Origin: Bacteroides sp.
Lineage (GTDB): Bacteria; Bacteroidota; Bacteroidia; Bacteroidales; Muribaculaceae
Assembly: GCA_014803765.1 (NCBI GenBank)
Contig: JAAVBC010000016.1
Span: 1-32,843 of the forward strand
DNA: 32,843 nucleotides
Direction of reading: 5' to 3'
Shown: positions 30,213 through 32,843 of the stretch, piece after piece
Layout of the letters: each line of letters starts with the position of its first letter
Position numbering within the stretch: the stretch's first letter is position 1
The notes under the pieces: generated by a model
Told to the model about the DNA's origin: nothing
Database searches by the model: none
The model's input: only the letters and a program-made list of their open reading frames with translations
Position numbers and translations under genes: made by a program

Positions 30213-32576
30213 ATGCTTAAACCGGTTAAAAAGACCATCGACCTGGGCGACGGGCGTCAGATTACGATCGAGACGGGCAAGCTCGCCAAGCAGGCAGATG
30301 GCGCGGTGGAAGTACGCATGGGCAACACCATGCTTCTTGCCACAGTATGCTCCGCACAGGAGGCAAATGAGGGAGTTGACTTTATGCCCCTCACAGTTGA
30401 ATACAAAGAAAAGTATGCCTCCATCGGACGTTATCCCGGCGGCTTCCTTAAAAGAGAAGGAAGAGCGAGCGACTACGAAATCCTGACATCACGCCTTGTC
30501 GACCGAGTGCTCCGTCCGCTGTTCCCCGATAATTATCACGCCGAGACATTCGTAAATGTCACTCTTTATTCGGCAGATGAAAATGAAGCTCCCGATGCCC
30601 TCGCAGGTATTGCGGCTTCAGCAGCCCTCGCTTGTTCGGATATCCCCTTCAATGGCCCGATCTCCGAAGTGCGCGTAGCGCGTGTGGATGGCGAATGGGT
30701 CATCAACCCCACATTCGATCAGATCGAGCGTGCGGACATCGAACTCATGGTCGGCGCCACATACGACAACATCATGATGGTGGAAGGCGAGATGAACGAA
30801 GTCTCGGAAGCTGAACTTCTGGAAGCCCTCAAGGTTGCTCATGATGAGATCAAGAAGCATTGTCTCGTGCAGATGGAACTCATGAAAGAGGCAGGCAAAG
30901 AAGTGAAGCGCGAGTACAACCATGAAATCAACGATGACGCACTTCGTGCGGACGTCCGCGAAAAATGCTATGATAAGGCTTACGCAATCGCCAAGGCAGG
31001 AAGCGCTGACAAACACTGGCGCAATGACTCCTTCAAGGCAATTCGCGATGAATATATCGAGAATCTCCCCGAGATGACCGACGAGCAGCTTGAACTCTAC
31101 ACTCCCGAGCAGAGAATAGCAATGGTGAAGCGCTATTATCATGATGTGGAGAAGGAGGCGATGCGTCGTTGTGTGCTCGACGAGGGTATACGTCTCGACG
31201 GACGCAAGACGACTGAGATCCGCCCCATCTGGTGCGAAATCGATTATCTCCCGGGTCCTCACGGAGCGGCTATCTTCACTCGCGGTGAGACTCAGGCACT
31301 CGTCACTGCAACTCTCGGCACAACTCTTGATGAGAAGATCGTCGACGACGTGCTCAATCAGAGCAAGGAGCGTTTCCTGCTCCACTACAACTTCCCTCCC
31401 TTCTCTACAGGTGAGGCTCGTCCGCAGCGCGGTGTAGGCAGACGCGAAGTAGGTCACGGCAATCTCGCTCATCGTGCGCTCAAGCGCATGTTCCCCGACG
31501 GATTCCCCTACACTTGCCGCATAGTCAGCGACATTCTGGAATCCAACGGTTCGTCATCAATGGCTACAGTCTGCGGCGGTACGCTCGCCCTGCTTGATGC
31601 CGGCGTGAAGATGAAGCGTCCCGTAGCCGGCGTAGCAATGGGACTTATCTCCGACACTAACAATGTGAAATACGCTGTCCTTTCCGATATCCTCGGCGAT
31701 GAAGACCATCTCGGAGATATGGACTTCAAGGTGACTGGCACAGAAAAAGGTATCACTGCGACGCAGATGGATATCAAGGTCGACGGCTTGAGCTACGAAG
31801 TACTCGAGAAGGCTCTTGAGCAGGCTCGTCAGGGCAGAATGCATATCCTCAATATCATTCACGACACAATCCCCGAGGCTCGCGAGGACTACAAACCTCA
31901 CGTTCCGCGTCTCGTGACAATCGAGATTCCGAAGGAGATGATCGGCGCCGTTATCGGTCCGCAGGGTAAGGTTATCCAGGCTATGCAGGAAGAGACCGGC
32001 ACTACAATCTCTATCGATGAAGATGAAAAGACCGGCGTTGGTCGCGTTGAGATCGCTTCTAAGGATAAGGCAAGCATCGATGCTGCTCTTGCGCGCATCA
32101 AAGCTATCGTGGCTCAGCCCGAGGAGGGTGAGGTCTATGAAGGCACTGTCCGTTCGATTCTCGACTTCGGTGCATTCGTAGAGTTCATGCCCGGACGCGA
32201 CGGATTGCTCCACATCTCCGAGATTTCATGGGATCGTCTGGATTCTATGGAGCAGAGTGGCTTGAAGGAGGGTGACAAAGTGCAGGTTAAGCTTATTGAG
32301 ATTGATAAGAAGACAGGCAAGTATCGTCTTTCAATGCGCGTGCTGACAGAGAAGCCGGAAGGCTATGTAGAGCGCGAGTCACGTCCGCGCCGTGAAGGTG
32401 GCGATAGAGGTCCGCGTCCCCGTCGTGAAGGCGACAACCGCGGTCCGCGCAACGACCGTGGTCCGCGTCGCGAAGGCGGCGACCGTGGTCCGCGTCGCGA
32501 AGGCGACAACAACCGTGGTCCGCGTCGTGACGGCAACCGTCCCTTCGCCGACCTCAAAATCCCCCACGAAGACTAA
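30213..32576 (+). CDS. pnp: Polyribonucleotide nucleotidyltransferase (PNPase)
   Basis: The 787-residue enzyme degrades RNA 3' to 5' by phosphorolysis and works in mRNA turnover. Two RNase PH-like domains (about 10-145 and 320-545) flank a helical linker. The second contains [25 protein letters not shown], and the conserved aspartates in [11 protein letters not shown] (about 496-506). The KH domain ([16 protein letters not shown], about 565-625) and S1 domain ([20 protein letters not shown], about 639-705) follow. The final 70 residues are repeats of [13 protein letters not shown] units, an Arg/Gly-rich tail that the E. coli protein lacks; it probably adds RNA contacts (inference). The start at 30213 gives the standard [14 protein letters not shown] beginning. 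Confidence 0.97.
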   Translation: MLKPVKKTIDLGDGRQITIETGKLAKQADGAVEVRMGNTMLLATVCSAQEANEGVDFMPLTVEYKEKYASIGRYPGGFLKREGRASDYEILTSRLVDRVLRPLFPDNYHAETFVNVTLYSADENEAPDALAGIAASAALACSDIPFNGPISEVRVARVDGEWVINPTFDQIERADIELMVGATYDNIMMVEGEMNEVSEAELLEALKVAHDEIKKHCLVQMELMKEAGKEVKREYNHEINDDALRADVREKCYDKAYAIAKAGSADKHWRNDSFKAIRDEYIENLPEMTDEQLELYTPEQRIAMVKRYYHDVEKEAMRRCVLDEGIRLDGRKTTEIRPIWCEIDYLPGPHGAAIFTRGETQALVTATLGTTLDEKIVDDVLNQSKERFLLHYNFPPFSTGEARPQRGVGRREVGHGNLAHRALKRMFPDGFPYTCRIVSDILESNGSSSMATVCGGTLALLDAGVKMKRPVAGVAMGLISDTNNVKYAVLSDILGDEDHLGDMDFKVTGTEKGITATQMDIKVDGLSYEVLEKALEQARQGRMHILNIIHDTIPEAREDYKPHVPRLVTIEIPKEMIGAVIGPQGKVIQAMQEETGTTISIDEDEKTGVGRVEIASKDKASIDAALARIKAIVAQPEEGEVYEGTVRSILDFGAFVEFMPGRDGLLHISEISWDRLDSMEQSGLKEGDKVQVKLIEIDKKTGKYRLSMRVLTEKPEGYVERESRPRREGGDRGPRPRREGDNRGPRNDRGPRREGGDRGPRREGDNNRGPRRDGNRPFADLKIPHED

Positions 32577-32594
32577 AAACTCCTAACTCCAATA

Positions 32595-32627
32595 AAAAAG
32601 GATGCATTCCCCGGATGCATCCTTTTT
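32595..32627 (+). terminator. Rho-independent terminator of pnp
   Basis: AAAAAGGATGCAT (32595-32607) pairs with its complement (32615-32627) around a 7-base loop, 18 bases after the stop. The T run within the right arm makes it a standard intrinsic terminator. Confidence 0.9.
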
Positions 32628-32639
32628 ATTTCCCCTACA

Positions 32640-32722
32640 CCGCAAAGCGAGGTGGATTGCCTCACAGGGAAACTCAACGCCGATAAGCACTGAGCGTTGA
32701 TACCGCAGCAGGGCAGCCTGCT
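32640..32722. repeat. Degenerate palindromic repeat cluster 4
   Basis: The segment contains GCCTCACAGGGAAACTCAACG and GCGTTGATACC, matching the loop module of cluster 1 in the same orientation, followed by a decayed GGCAGCCTGCTCCGGTTGG palindrome. It begins just beyond the pnp terminator. From 32723 to 32843 I see no gene or repeat. Confidence 0.7.
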
Positions 32723-32843
32723 CCGGTTGGCGGATCTGTCCTCTCTGTCTTATCCGTGTGATCCCGTAAACACGAGGCGAAGCCAAGTGTCAGTGTAAAT
32801 CCGACCACTTCAGCAAGAAATTATATAAAAAAGATCCGTGAAA

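Noticed and set aside
30618..31472. 284-codon open frame antisense to pnp
   Set aside because: A shadow of pnp codon usage; it has no signal, motif or promoter, while pnp is a certain gene on the other strand.

Overview
The window looks like a chromosomal segment of a gut-type Bacteroidales, possibly Muribaculaceae (lineage is inference). Supporting signs: near-perfect TAnnTTTG -7 boxes, some with TTG about 20 bp upstream (the Bacteroidetes promoter form); starts without strong Shine-Dalgarno sequences; and families largely confined to this phylum (DUF3575, DUF3868, FimB/Mfa2, FimA/Mfa1-type fimbrillins, DUF4369 lipoproteins, OprO/P-like porin). No rRNA, tRNA, CRISPR array, phage or insertion sequence was recognised.

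Layout. 1-1181 (-): a DUF4143-type AAA ATPase that runs off the left edge, with two palindromes over its promoter. 1199-1632: a long fold-back repeat. 1633-6335 (+): parC, an envelope beta-barrel candidate and an S41 peptidase, closely packed. 6361-7377: palindromic repeats, a 16-bp tandem array, a 78-aa gene (-) and a hairpin element. 7378-7518 (+): a 46-aa single-membrane-segment ORF. 7596-10190 (-): a Bax-inhibitor-1 family protein and argS. 10471-10749: a second palindromic repeat cluster. 10800-12834 (-): a class A acid phosphatase followed by a phosphate-selective-type porin. 13023-26651 (-): an eight-gene type V (Mfa/Fim-like) pilus locus. 27001-27231: a third repeat cluster. 27240-29957 (-): a DUF4369/thioredoxin-fold lipoprotein and a DUF1703-type AAA ATPase/nuclease-like protein. 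30213-32576 (+): pnp with an RG-rich tail, a terminator and a degenerate fourth repeat cluster.

The pilus locus is the main accessory system. In transcription order it reads DUF3575 barrel, DUF3868/OmpA-like/TPR lipoprotein, Mfa2/FimB-like anchor, major fimbrillin, three minor fimbrillin-like lipoproteins, and a 1589-aa non-lipoprotein adhesin ending in a T9SS-like domain. All four fimbrillins carry a Thr-Arg-Ala motif at residues 50-72, where an Arg-specific protease activates pilins in Porphyromonas. The likely operon promoter has a run of eight G where the -33 element should lie, preceded by three phased TTTAAC motifs. A 226-bp strongly structured spacer follows the major pilin gene, a good position for setting subunit ratios.

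The second theme is a family of composite GC-rich palindromic repeats. Each of the four clusters sits just 3' of a gene, and clusters 1 and 3 share unique linker sequence, so they descend from one composite element.
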